Counted from the first letter of the stretch, positions 4,844 to 13,055 are shown. The stretch is 20,369 nt of DNA from JBGPJM01 sp041485385 (GCA_041485385.1 JBGPJM010000070.1:1-20369); one strand, 5' to 3'. The notes: a model not told the origin generated them from the letters alone. Made by a program: numbers and translations.

Positions 4844-6550
4844 CTACCGGATGAACATCACCCACACCACCACCAGCACCGGCAGCAGGATCCCCGCCGC
4901 CAGCCCCAGGTACCCCAGGAACGACGGCATCCGCATCCCGCTCGCCTCCGCGATCGACTTCACCATGAAGTTCGGCCCGTTCCCGATGTACGTCATCGCC
5001 CCGAACAGCACCGCCCCCAGCGAGATCGCCTCCAGCAGCACCTGCCCCCTGAAGTGCACCACGGCCCCGTCCGCGTGCACCACGTCGTACGTGTTCCGGA
5101 TGAACCGCCCGATCCCCTCCGCATCCAGCGGCAGGTGCAACACGCCCAGCGCCGCCTGCAGGAAGTTCAGGTACGTCGGGGCATTGTCCAGCACCGCCGA
5201 CAGCGCCCCGGTCCCGTAGTAGAACTGCGATGGCGACTCCAGCCCCAGCCCCGCGGCGTTGGCCGCCAGATACCCCAGCGCCGGGATCATCGTCAGGAAG
5301 ATGCCCACGAACAGGAATCCCACCTCCTTCACCGGATCGAAGCTGAACGCGTTGGTGTGGTGGATCGAGGGCCGCGCCAGTTGGTACGCCGCGCAGGCGA
5401 TCACCACCTGCACCGTCGCCCCCACCGGCACGCCCTCCAGCCCGAAGGCGCTCTTGAGCAGGGGATCGATGAACACCGCGCCGACGATAAGCACAAGGCA
5501 GATGGCCGCCGGAAGCCCGGAGACCAGCGGCGTCCGGTGCTGCGGGTCGAACACCGCGTTGGGGAGGGGGGGGCGGCGCAGCTCGATGTGCTCGGGCCGG
5601 ATCCCCGGAATGGGCGCGTGCTCCTGGGACGGCGCCAGGTGGTCGACCCGCGCCGGGCCGATCCGCGTGTCGATGATGAAGAACACCCCAAGCAGCATCC
5701 CCACGCACGCCAGCCACATCGGCCACATGTGCTCGACGGTCCAGAAGAACGGCACGCCCTTGAGATACCCCAGGTACAGCGGCGGATCGCCGATGGCCGT
5801 CAACGACCCCGCGCAGTTGGAGACGATGAAGATGAACAGCACGACGTGGATCGGCCGCAGCCGCCCCTTGTTCATCCGCATGAACGGCCGGATCAGCAGC
5901 ACCGAGGCGCCCGTCGTGCCGACGAGGTTCGCCAGAACGGCGCCGACAGCCAGCAGCGCGGTGTTGGCAAGCGGCGTGGCCCGCCCGCGCACGTCGATGA
6001 GAATGCCGCCCGAGACGACGTACAGGCCCCCGACCAGCGCGATGAAGCTGTAGTACTCAAGCACGGCATGGAGGACGGCGTGCCGCCCGTATTGACCGAA
6101 GGCCGTCACGTAATAGCCCGCGACCAGGGCCCCCAGGAGGAACGCAAAGTCAGGGAAGTGCCGGTGCCAGAATCGCTGGCTGATGAACGGCATCAGCGCG
6201 ATGCTCGCCAGCAGCAGCACGAAGGGCCCGCACAGCACCAGCGGGATGGCCGGCGCGCCGTGCGCATCGGCTGCCAACGACTGGGGGAGGGGGGGCGCGC
6301 CGGCCTCCGGCGCGCGCGAGTCCGACCAGGGGAGCGTCCCTCCGTCGGGCAGACGCTCGATCGGCGCGCCGTCCGGAGGGATCTCCTTCACGCGCGGCAG
6401 GGTGTGGACGGAAGGATGCCCGGCAGGCGTTGCCGGAAAGGGGGATGCGAATGCCAGAACCAGACCGAGCAGGCAGCCGACAAGCGCGCTCAGGATCCAG
6501 CAGGGTGGACCATGAAAGCCGCGGGCGTTGTTCGCGCTCGTCCGGGTCAT
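4844..6550 (-). CDS. Sodium:proton antiporter / CitMHS-like ion transporter
   Basis: A 568-residue inner-membrane protein with about a dozen hydrophobic segments. Recognisable blocks of the CitMHS_2/NhaD-like ion transporter group are NLVGTTGASVLLIRPFMRMN (209-227), SNCAGSLTAIGDPPLYLGYL (244-263), TGALSAVLDNAPTYLNFLQ (448-466) and IGNGPNFMVKSIAEASG near the C-terminus. The two N-rich re-entrant motifs in each half are typical of this fold. Family members exchange Na+ for H+ or move carboxylates; the ion here is not provable. Residues 1-100 are unusual: one TM helix (about 18-38), then about 60 polar, Pro-rich residues before the core begins. The ATG overlaps the VanZ stop as ATGA (6547-6550), indicating coupling. 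The stop is TAG. Confidence 0.88.
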   Translation of the reverse strand: MTRTSANNARGFHGPPCWILSALVGCLLGLVLAFASPFPATPAGHPSVHTLPRVKEIPPDGAPIERLPDGGTLPWSDSRAPEAGAPPLPQSLAADAHGAPAIPLVLCGPFVLLLASIALMPFISQRFWHRHFPDFAFLLGALVAGYYVTAFGQYGRHAVLHAVLEYYSFIALVGGLYVVSGGILIDVRGRATPLANTALLAVGAVLANLVGTTGASVLLIRPFMRMNKGRLRPIHVVLFIFIVSNCAGSLTAIGDPPLYLGYLKGVPFFWTVEHMWPMWLACVGMLLGVFFIIDTRIGPARVDHLAPSQEHAPIPGIRPEHIELRRPPLPNAVFDPQHRTPLVSGLPAAICLVLIVGAVFIDPLLKSAFGLEGVPVGATVQVVIACAAYQLARPSIHHTNAFSFDPVKEVGFLFVGIFLTMIPALGYLAANAAGLGLESPSQFYYGTGALSAVLDNAPTYLNFLQAALGVLHLPLDAEGIGRFIRNTYDVVHADGAVVHFRGQVLLEAISLGAVLFGAMTYIGNGPNFMVKSIAEASGMRMPSFLGYLGLAAGILLPVLVVVWVMFIR

Positions 6551-7032
6551 TGTGCAGGTGCGGACCGATCAGGGCGACGGGCGCGCCGGCGGATGACGGC
6601 GGCAATCGCCAGGGCGCCGAGGCAGGCCAGGAGAATGCCCGCCGCGTTGGCCGCGTAGTCGTCGAACCCCGCGTGCCGTTGAACAATCGGGATGGCCTGG
6701 CTCCCCTCGTCGATCGCGGCATACACCAGCGCCACCATCCCGGCCCGGGCAACCGACCCCGGGCGCCCGGGCGCCCCGAGGTACGCCGTGCAGATGAGCA
6801 GCACGGTCCAGAGGCCGAACGCGCAGATGTGGATGAGGATGTCGGTCCGCTCGATGCCGATCGAGGGGACCTCCAGCCGAGGCCAATGCGTCCCGACGAA
6901 GAGGATGACCGCGTAGATCCAGAAGGCCCAGCGCCGCGCCCGCTCCGACGGAATCCGCGATGGCGGGAGCGGCCGAGCGGGCAGGGGCGGCCGAGGGCGG
7001 GGGGGGGGAGGGGGAGGAGGGGGGGCGCTCAC
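6547..7032 (-). CDS. VanZ-like membrane protein
   Basis: A 161-residue protein when started at GTG 7032, whose last three bases plus the next form GTGA, overlapping the ParA stop (7029-7031). The frame is open further upstream, but that part is antisense-like and overlaps parA, so it is rejected. After a Pro/Arg-rich cytoplasmic start, four TM helices follow with the VanZ signatures TDILIHICAFGLWTVL and DEGSQAIPIVQRHAGFDDYAAN...G. VanZ proteins are linked to teicoplanin resistance in enterococci, but most family members have no known role. Codons about 8-12 come from a C10 run, which may be length-unstable. Coupled on both sides to parA and the antiporter gene. Confidence 0.82.
   Translation of the reverse strand: MSAPPPPPPPPRPRPPLPARPLPPSRIPSERARRWAFWIYAVILFVGTHWPRLEVPSIGIERTDILIHICAFGLWTVLLICTAYLGAPGRPGSVARAGMVALVYAAIDEGSQAIPIVQRHAGFDDYAANAAGILLACLGALAIAAVIRRRARRPDRSAPAQ
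6999..7025 (+). repeat. G-rich run (C10 tract on the VanZ coding strand)
   Basis: The + strand reads ten Gs (6999-7008), A, five Gs, A, GG, A, then seven Gs. It lies 24-33 bp inside the VanZ reading frame and encodes a polyproline stretch. Such homopolymers are prone to slippage and, on the + (template) strand, to G-quadruplex formation. Confidence 0.85.
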
Positions 7033-8021
7033 GCCGGTTGCTCGGCCTGGGGGTGCGCCGTGGCGACTGTAACAATGCCCGCCCCGGCGCCGTGCTCCGG
7101 TCGCGCCGCGTCGAACTCGTCGGGGGCAGTGGCCGCGCCCTCGGCGCGCCGGGCGAGGAAGCGGTCCCACTCGGAGATGATCCTCTCGGCGAGCTCGAGA
7201 TAGTCGGCCGCGCCCGGGCAGGCGGGCGCGTAGTCGAAGATGGTCTGGCCGAAGCTCGGGCACTCGGCCAGCTTGATGTTGCGGCGGACGGGCGGCCGGT
7301 AGACCCGCGCCGAGCGCCACGGGGGAGGAGGGCTCTGTATGCGGGCGGCCTCGAAGAACGCGTCCAGGTCGGCGACCACCTCGCGCGTGTGCGTCGTGTT
7401 GGCGTCGTGCATGCAGAGGATGACGCCGGTCACGCGGAGCCGCGGGTTGGCCGACCTGGCGATGAGGCCAACGGTCTCGAGGAGTTTCCCGACTCCCTGG
7501 AGGGCCAGGAAATGCGCCTGCATGGGGATGAAGACCTCGCGCGCGGCGCACAGGCCGTTGATCGTGAGCAGGCCCAGGGACGGGGGGCAGTCCAGGAGGA
7601 TGACGTCGAGGCCGCCGCCCATCGCGTCGTCGGATTCGGCGCGGGCGCTCACGGCGTCGAGCACGGCGCGGAGGCGAGACCGCCGGTCGGTCTCATCGGC
7701 GAGCTCGGTCTCGAGCGCTGCCAGGTCGGTTTCGGCCGGGATGAGCCAGAGGTTCGGGCGGACCTGCATGGGCGTGTGCCGGTGGGCTAGGGCGGGGTCG
7801 AGGAGGAGGTCATACATGGACGGTCCGCCCTCCTCGCGCCCGGGCGTGACGCCCAGGTGGAGCGTGGCGTGCGACTGGGGATCGAGGTCGATGACCAGCA
7901 CGCGCCGGCCCAGGCTGGCCATGCCGGCGGCCAGGTTGACGGTGGTGGTGGTCTTGCCGACGCCGCCCTTCTGGTTCATGAGGGCGATGGTGCGGACAAG
8001 CTTCGCGGCCGGGTCGGGCAT
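7029..8021 (-). CDS. parA: ParA/Soj-family P-loop ATPase
   Basis: A 330-residue cytoplasmic ATPase. The deviant Walker A is K18GGVGKTT with the ParA-type signature lysine K18, the A' box is VLVIDLDPQS (41-50), and Walker B is VILLDCPPSLG (140-150). An insertion around residues 127-138 (SARAESDDAMGGG) is variable in the family. ParA proteins dimerise with ATP on DNA and position plasmids, chromosomes or other cargo with a ParB-like partner; no ParB gene lies in the window, so this is an orphan copy or positions another cargo. No good Shine-Dalgarno precedes the ATG. It lies 81 bp after the WecA-like gene and overlaps the VanZ start, suggesting it belongs to the same transcript as the polysaccharide genes. 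Confidence 0.92.
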   Translation of the reverse strand: MPDPAAKLVRTIALMNQKGGVGKTTTTVNLAAGMASLGRRVLVIDLDPQSHATLHLGVTPGREEGGPSMYDLLLDPALAHRHTPMQVRPNLWLIPAETDLAALETELADETDRRSRLRAVLDAVSARAESDDAMGGGLDVILLDCPPSLGLLTINGLCAAREVFIPMQAHFLALQGVGKLLETVGLIARSANPRLRVTGVILCMHDANTTHTREVVADLDAFFEAARIQSPPPPWRSARVYRPPVRRNIKLAECPSFGQTIFDYAPACPGAADYLELAERIISEWDRFLARRAEGAATAPDEFDAARPEHGAGAGIVTVATAHPQAEQPA

Positions 8022-8102
8022 GGGGGGAGTATAAGGGCAGCGCAGCGGACCAGCGGACGGGCCGAGCGACAGCGGAAGGAGACAGCGCCCGGCGCTGATG
8101 CG

Positions 8103-9461
8103 TCAGGCCTTCCCGACGTCGTACTCGGCGGCCTGACGCTCGATCTGTTCCCGGCGCGCGAGCTTGAAGGAGGTGACGCCGATGAACGCGGCGAAGACGA
8201 GGGCCATCGCGTAGGTGACCCGCCCGCGCCCCTCGCTGAGGGCGATGCCCAGGCCGGCGAACCCGGCGGCCATGGCGTAGAGCACCAGCACCGCCCCCTT
8301 GACGCCCAGGGCCCGCCTGAGCATGTGGTGCAGGTGCTGGTCGTCGGCGTCGGAGATCTTCTTCCCGGAAATCTTGCGCCGGACGATCGCCAGCGTGGTG
8401 TCGATGATCGGGACGGCGTAGATGATGAGGCCCGCGAGCACCAGGTGTGTCTTGCCCATATCCCCGAGCATGAGCACGACGACGATGGTGCAGAAGCCCA
8501 GCAGCAGCGAGCCGCAGTCGCCCAGGAAGATGTTGGCGGGGTTGAAGTTGTGCGGGAGAAACCCCAGGCAGGCGCCCAGCAGCGCCAGGCAGAGGACGAT
8601 TCGGGAGGCGTCGCGCGGGCCGTCGTCGGCGAGCGCGAGCGAGAGCGCGATGACCAGCAGGCCGGCGCTGGCGATCGCCGTCGTTCCCGAGAGCAGGCCG
8701 TCGAGGCCGTCGATCAGGTTGGAGGCGTTGCAGGCGCCCAGGACGAAGACCGCGATCACGGCCGTGCCGGTCCAGTACACGATGTCGATCGGGATGCCCG
8801 TACCGTTGCCCAGATCGACAATGAACCGCAGCGTCTCGGCACCGTTCACGGTCGTGACGTGCAGGCCCAGGGCCCTCGCCAGGGGCACGATCACGCCCGC
8901 GGCGACCTTGACGCCGACGTCGTCGATGGCCAGGGCCGCCGCGGCGAACAGCTGGCCCCCGACCTTCACCCGTGGGCTGATGTGCAGCACGTCGTCGAGC
9001 AGGCCCACGACCATGATCACGGTCATGCCCACGACGATCGAGAGGGGCACGCCGCCGGGGATGAACGCCTCGTCGACGCGGGTGCTGGGGTGGATGTTGA
9101 TGAGGCCGTGGACGGGGTTGAGGTAGCTGAACAGGATCGCGGCGAGCATGCCGAGATAGACGGCAACGCCGCCGAGGTAGGCGATGGGGGCCCGATGGAT
9201 CTTCCGGGATTCGGAGGGACGGTCGATGACGCCGTGGGCGACGGCCAGGCGTCGCATGAGCGGGGTGGCGAAGAGGGAGACCAGGAACGCCACGACCAGC
9301 ACGCCGACGTAGCCGTGAAAGACCTCGAGGCGAGTCAGGGGGGCCTTCTCGGGCGAGACGAGCTTCGAGAGCGTCTCGACCTGCTCCTTCAGGCGTGCGA
9401 CCTGCTCGACGACGCCGGGCGGTATCTGGTCGGCGGTCTGGGCAAGGAGGGCGGCGATCAT
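8103..9461 (-). CDS. wecA: WecA/MraY-type undecaprenyl-phosphate sugar-1-phosphate transferase
   Basis: A 452-residue multi-TM inner-membrane enzyme that would load the first sugar-1-phosphate from a UDP-HexNAc donor onto undecaprenyl phosphate. All family motifs are present: RPSESRKIHRAPIAYLGG (81-98), the Mg-binding DD pair in GLLDDVLHISPRVK (153-166), NASNLIDGLDG (245-255), NFNPANIFLGDCGS (305-318) and HLHHML (376-381). WecA/TagO is more likely than MraY from these motifs and the exopolysaccharide context, but donor specificity is inferred. Residues 1-47 form an unusual extension with a coiled-coil-like VARLKEQVETLSKL segment before the first TM. It starts within the epimerase stop (ATGA at 9458-9461). 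Confidence 0.9.
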   Translation of the reverse strand: MIAALLAQTADQIPPGVVEQVARLKEQVETLSKLVSPEKAPLTRLEVFHGYVGVLVVAFLVSLFATPLMRRLAVAHGVIDRPSESRKIHRAPIAYLGGVAVYLGMLAAILFSYLNPVHGLINIHPSTRVDEAFIPGGVPLSIVVGMTVIMVVGLLDDVLHISPRVKVGGQLFAAAALAIDDVGVKVAAGVIVPLARALGLHVTTVNGAETLRFIVDLGNGTGIPIDIVYWTGTAVIAVFVLGACNASNLIDGLDGLLSGTTAIASAGLLVIALSLALADDGPRDASRIVLCLALLGACLGFLPHNFNPANIFLGDCGSLLLGFCTIVVVLMLGDMGKTHLVLAGLIIYAVPIIDTTLAIVRRKISGKKISDADDQHLHHMLRRALGVKGAVLVLYAMAAGFAGLGIALSEGRGRVTYAMALVFAAFIGVTSFKLARREQIERQAAEYDVGKA

Positions 9462-10510
9462 CGCACGGCCTCCGCGCGTGGGCGCGCGCCGGGGATGGAG
9501 GCGGCGATGTCGCGGATGGTCTGCTCAAGAGGCCGGACGGGCGAGAAGCCAACGGCCGCACGGATGCGCGACAGGTCCGGCTGGCGCTGGCGGAGGTCCT
9601 CGAAGCCGGCGGTGTAGGCGGTGTCGTAGGAGATGTGCTTCTTGCCGGAGCGCGACGCGAGCGTGGAGATCACCGCGTCGGCGAGCTGCTCGATGGTGAT
9701 GACGCGATCGGAGCCCACGTTGAAGACGCGCCCGTGGCAGGCGGCCGCCTCCAGCAGGCGGGGCAGGACCTCGACGACGTCGCGCACATCGCAGAAGCAA
9801 CGGGATTGCCGCCCGTCGCCGTGAATGGGGAGGTCCTCGCCCTTCAGCGCCGCGCCGACGAAGTTCGGCAGGACCATGCCGTAGGCCCCGACCTGCCTCG
9901 GGCCGACGGTGTTGAAGAAGCGCGCGACGACGGCCGGGAGGCCGTGCTGCTGGTGGTAGGCCAGTGCGAGGTACTCGTCGATGGCCTTGCTCGCGGCGTA
10001 GGACCAGCGGGAGCGTGTGGTGGGGCCATAGACGACGTCGTCGTCCTCGGAGAACGGGGACTTGTCGGCCTTGCCGTAGACCTCAGAAGAGGAGGCGATG
10101 AGCACCGGGGCCCTGCCGCCGTCCGGGCCATGGGCCATGGCGAAGCGCAGCACGGCCGCGGTGAGGTCCACGTTGGTCTCGATCGAGCGGATCGGCTGCT
10201 CGACGATGAGGCGGACGCCGACGGCGGCGGCGAGGTGGTAGATCTGCCGGAAGTGCTCGGCCCGATCGAAGCGAGCGAGGGCCTGGCCCAGGTCGGCCGG
10301 GATGAAGCTCAGGCGCGGGTGGGCGCCGGGGGCACCGGAACCCGGGAGGTTCTCGCGACGGCCGGTAGAGAGGTTGTCGATCACGGTGACGTGGTCGCCG
10401 CGCGCGAGGAGCAGGTCGACCAGGTGGGACCCTATGAACCCGGCGCCACCGGTCACCAGCACTCGCCCCGGGCCTTCATGGACGGCCGAGTTGTTCAAGG
10501 GCGTCGTCAT
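9458..10510 (-). CDS. NAD-dependent nucleotide-sugar epimerase/dehydratase (SDR)
   Basis: A 350-residue extended short-chain dehydrogenase. The NAD-binding Rossmann motif is TGGAGFIGSHL (20-30). Catalytic residues are the serine of ASSSEVYG (139-146), Y171 and K175 in YAASK, and RFFNTVGPRQ (197-206) lies in the sugar-binding part. Such enzymes epimerise, decarboxylate or dehydrate UDP- or dTDP-sugars. The sequence resembles UDP-glucose 4-epimerase and UDP-glucuronate decarboxylase relatives; which reaction it runs cannot be settled by eye. Its position between the chain-length protein and the WecA-like transferase supports a role in supplying sugar for the polysaccharide. No strong ribosome site precedes ATG 10510; a large hairpin lies just upstream. 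Confidence 0.9.
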   Translation of the reverse strand: MTTPLNNSAVHEGPGRVLVTGGAGFIGSHLVDLLLARGDHVTVIDNLSTGRRENLPGSGAPGAHPRLSFIPADLGQALARFDRAEHFRQIYHLAAAVGVRLIVEQPIRSIETNVDLTAAVLRFAMAHGPDGGRAPVLIASSSEVYGKADKSPFSEDDDVVYGPTTRSRWSYAASKAIDEYLALAYHQQHGLPAVVARFFNTVGPRQVGAYGMVLPNFVGAALKGEDLPIHGDGRQSRCFCDVRDVVEVLPRLLEAAACHGRVFNVGSDRVITIEQLADAVISTLASRSGKKHISYDTAYTAGFEDLRQRQPDLSRIRAAVGFSPVRPLEQTIRDIAASIPGARPRAEAVR

Positions 10511-10533
10511 CGGCGGAGCTGATTTCGTGGATC

Positions 10534-10580
10534 AGCCCCGCGAGTGCGGCAGCGGTGGGGTCTGCCGGCGCCGCGGGGCT
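10534..10580 (-). promoter_or_regulatory. Large stem-loop upstream of the epimerase gene
   Basis: Outer stem AGCCCCGCG (10534-10542) pairs with CGCGGGGCT (10572-10580), 9 bp perfect. A symmetric 4x4 internal loop (AGTG/GCGC) leads to an inner stem CGGCAG (10547-10552)/CTGCCG (10562-10567) with a 9-nt loop. It ends 23 bp before the epimerase ATG. It could attenuate or terminate between the two genes, or process the transcript; no T-run follows. Confidence 0.55.
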
Positions 10581-10602
10581 GTTGCCGTGAGGAGTATTGA
10601 AG

Positions 10603-10616
10603 GGGGCGATCGCCCC
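10603..10616 (-). terminator. Short palindrome after the chain-length gene, weak terminator candidate
   Basis: GGGGCGATCGCCCC is a perfect palindrome 29 bp past the TGA at 10646-10648. On the - strand it is followed by CTTCAATACTCC, which is only weakly T-rich. Confidence 0.3.
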
Positions 10617-10645
10617 GGAAGCGATTGGGGGACGCAGGAAACCGA

Positions 10646-12898
10646 TCAGGCCCTGCCGTTCTGCTGGTACTGGTGCGTAGCCCTGATGTTGCGCTTGAAG
10701 TATCCGCCCGCGGAAGAACGGACAGCGTTGACGACGACGCCGAGGAACTCGGCCCGTGTATCGGCGAGCTGCCCGCGGATCCGCCCCAGGAGGCCGCGTT
10801 TCTCGGCGAAGGCGCGGACAACGACCAGGACGGCGTCGCAGCGGTTGGCGATGGAGAAGCCGTCGCCGGCAACGATGGCCGGCGGGGAGTCGATGAAGAC
10901 GCGGTCGTACGTGGCCGCGGCCTCGGCGAGCAGCCTGGTCATGGGCTCGCCGGAGAGCCGTTCGGGGAGCGAACGGCCGGCGGGAGTGCCCGCGGAGAGA
11001 ACGTGCAAGTTGGGGATAGAGGTGTCACGAACGGCCTCGGCAAGAGAGCCTGCTCCCGAGAGCACATCGCCCAGGCCGGGGCCCTCGGGCAGCTTGTACA
11101 CCCTGTGCATTCCCGGGCGCCGGAAGTTGGCGTCGATGATGAGGACATTGTCGCCCGCCGCGGCACAACCGATGGCGAGGTTGCTGGCGACAGAGGTGGC
11201 GCCTGATCCGGGCATGCCCCCCATCACCAGCAGGGTCTTGTGCCCGGCGTGGTCCATGCGCTGGACCACCGGCGCCCTGAGCTGGCGAAAGCTCTCGGTC
11301 GTGACACCGTTCGGCGAGTCGCGGAACGCGGTCTCGACGTTGGCGGGGCGGTCGGGGTCTTCCGAGGCCACGGGGATGACGCCCAGGACCTTGATACGCG
11401 GGACCAGCGCGGCGTCGGCCGGCCCGCGGACGCGCTGGTCGAGAACCTCGCGAAGGAAGATCAGGCCGGCGACGAGGCTGGTGATGAGGATCGCGCCCAG
11501 CGGGACCATGATCTTGAGGCGCGGGAAGGAGAGCTCCTTGGGGATCTGCGCGGGGGCGATGAGCTTGACGCGGTCGTCGAGGTTGCCGGTGGTGGCGATC
11601 TGGATATTGTTGTAAGCCATCTGATAGGTACTGAGTTCCTTGCTGGTCTGCTCGATCCGGCGCTCGAGCTCGGCGACTTTGGCACGGGCCAGGACGATCT
11701 CCTGCTGGCGGGTGCTGAGGCTCAGCCGCTTCTCGTCGAGCGACTTCTCCTGAGCCTCGAGGTTGCTCAGGCCGGTGCGGATCTGATCGATCTGTCCCAG
11801 GAACATGTTCTTGAGCAGCTCGTCGCGGTATTCGTCGCGCTTGCGGATGGAGGCGTCGATGTTGGCGTTCAGGGCCACCACGTCGGGATGCTGGGCCCCA
11901 TACCCCTGCTTGCGGAGGGCGGCCTCGTTGTCGCGGAGGCTCGCGATCTTCTGCTCGTACTGGACCATGACCGGGTCCTTCTTCGACTCCTCGCGGAGCT
12001 TCTCCGGGATCTCGGCAACGTTGTTGGCCTCGAGCTTGGCCTGGTACTCGGCGAGGAGGTTGGCCACCGAGGCCTTGTCGCTGCGGACGCTGACGATCTC
12101 CCTGGCCAGGTTGTCCATCTGCAGCTCATCCGAGCCGGTGCCGCGGTCGTAGGTCTCGATCTTGCCCTGCTCCAAGACCGTGTCGCGCTGGAGCGTGAGC
12201 CGGTTGATCTCGTTCTTCATGTCGTCGACCTGGCGGCCTAGCGCCTCGCGTCGGCCGGCGGTATCGCCCTTGTTGCGGGTGTCGAGCTCCTTGCGGTAGG
12301 CACGGTCGACAATGTCCACGATGATCTTGGAATCGACCCGGTCGGGGGTGCTCATGGAGAGGCGGATGAGGTTGGTCTGCGGGAGCGTTCGGGCGGAGAT
12401 CTCCTTCTCGAGCTTGCGAGAGGCGAGAGTGGGCTGGAGCGCGCCGGATTCGACGAATCGCTTGTGCCACTGTGTCTTGAGGAAATCGGGGTCGGCCACG
12501 GCCCGGTCAAGGATCAGAGGCGAAACCATGACCTGCGCCTGCGTGCCCATGAACCGCTCCATCTCGGCGCCGCCGATTCCGATGCGCCCGCTTGGGTTCC
12601 TCGGGTCATCGGGGGGGAGGAGGCACTCGTAGGTGGCCGTGGCGGTGTACGAGGGAACGAAGTACTTCAGGACGAAGTACGACGCGACGCCCAAGCCGAT
12701 GCCGACGACGAAGGCCAGCGCCAGGGCGGGGTAGTACTGCTTGAGGAGCTTGACGGGGTCCAGCACGGGGCCGGCCGAGCCCGCTCCTGCGGGGCCGGGC
12801 ATCCGCCCGGGCGGCGGAAGATGGCCCATCGGTGCGCGGGGCGCGCCGGGGGGCTGAGGGAGCGGCATGGTCGGGGGCGGTGGGGGTACGGTACTCAT
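10646..12898 (-). CDS. Wzz/BY-kinase-type polysaccharide chain-length protein with degenerate P-loop
   Basis: A 750-residue two-part protein. Residues 1-45 are Pro-rich and cytoplasmic; TM1 is about 57-77; the periplasmic part (about 85-455) is largely coiled coil, as in Wzz/PCP-2a; TM2 is about 462-482. The C-terminal half is the BY-kinase ATPase fold: ESFRQLR linker, P-loop GGMPGSGATS (about 560-569), A' box VLIIDANFRRP and Walker B VFIDSPP (about 665-671). The P-loop lysine is Ala567 (GCC at 11198-11200), and the C-terminal 20 residues hold only two tyrosines instead of a Tyr cluster. Normal homologues control chain length and export through autophosphorylation; this one is probably a catalytically weak or inactive regulator. 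It sits between the TPR gene and the epimerase. Confidence 0.9.
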   Translation of the reverse strand: MSTVPPPPPTMPLPQPPGAPRAPMGHLPPPGRMPGPAGAGSAGPVLDPVKLLKQYYPALALAFVVGIGLGVASYFVLKYFVPSYTATATYECLLPPDDPRNPSGRIGIGGAEMERFMGTQAQVMVSPLILDRAVADPDFLKTQWHKRFVESGALQPTLASRKLEKEISARTLPQTNLIRLSMSTPDRVDSKIIVDIVDRAYRKELDTRNKGDTAGRREALGRQVDDMKNEINRLTLQRDTVLEQGKIETYDRGTGSDELQMDNLAREIVSVRSDKASVANLLAEYQAKLEANNVAEIPEKLREESKKDPVMVQYEQKIASLRDNEAALRKQGYGAQHPDVVALNANIDASIRKRDEYRDELLKNMFLGQIDQIRTGLSNLEAQEKSLDEKRLSLSTRQQEIVLARAKVAELERRIEQTSKELSTYQMAYNNIQIATTGNLDDRVKLIAPAQIPKELSFPRLKIMVPLGAILITSLVAGLIFLREVLDQRVRGPADAALVPRIKVLGVIPVASEDPDRPANVETAFRDSPNGVTTESFRQLRAPVVQRMDHAGHKTLLVMGGMPGSGATSVASNLAIGCAAAGDNVLIIDANFRRPGMHRVYKLPEGPGLGDVLSGAGSLAEAVRDTSIPNLHVLSAGTPAGRSLPERLSGEPMTRLLAEAAATYDRVFIDSPPAIVAGDGFSIANRCDAVLVVVRAFAEKRGLLGRIRGQLADTRAEFLGVVVNAVRSSAGGYFKRNIRATHQYQQNGRA

Positions 12899-13038
12899 GG
12901 GGAAACCCTGTCTGCGCTACGCGTGGAGGCGGGCGGCCGCGCGGCTATCGGTCCTGCTGCCGGCGGGCCGGCTGTCCAATCTCTTCGACTCTTCCAGCGC
13001 CGATCTGCATCGGACCGGCGCAACCGGCGGCGTCTGAT

Positions 13039-13053
13039 CCGGGTCTTTCCCGG
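13039..13053 (-). terminator. Small hairpin just past the large TPR gene
   Basis: CCGGG (13039-13043), loop TCTTT, CCCGG (13049-13053) starts within three bases of the TAA stop at 13056-13058. The stem is short and no T-run follows, so it is more likely a 3' structure than a full terminator. The rest of 12899-13055 shows no gene. Confidence 0.3.
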
Positions 13054-13055
13054 GG

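Noticed and set aside
4504..4854. A 116-residue + strand open frame with EPQKT repeats.
   Set aside because: It is made of low-complexity spacer DNA, has no ribosome site, overlaps the antiporter end, and repeat spacings of 19 and 20 bp do not preserve a codon period.
5054..6658. A 534-residue + strand open frame.
   Set aside because: It is antisense to the antiporter and VanZ genes, with an Arg/Asp/Gln/His-rich translation lacking any recognisable motif.
7033..7551. Upstream extension of the VanZ frame to residue count 334.
   Set aside because: It lies wholly over parA in another frame and is Arg/Pro-rich; the GTG at 7032 gives a normal VanZ length and a GTGA overlap with the parA stop.
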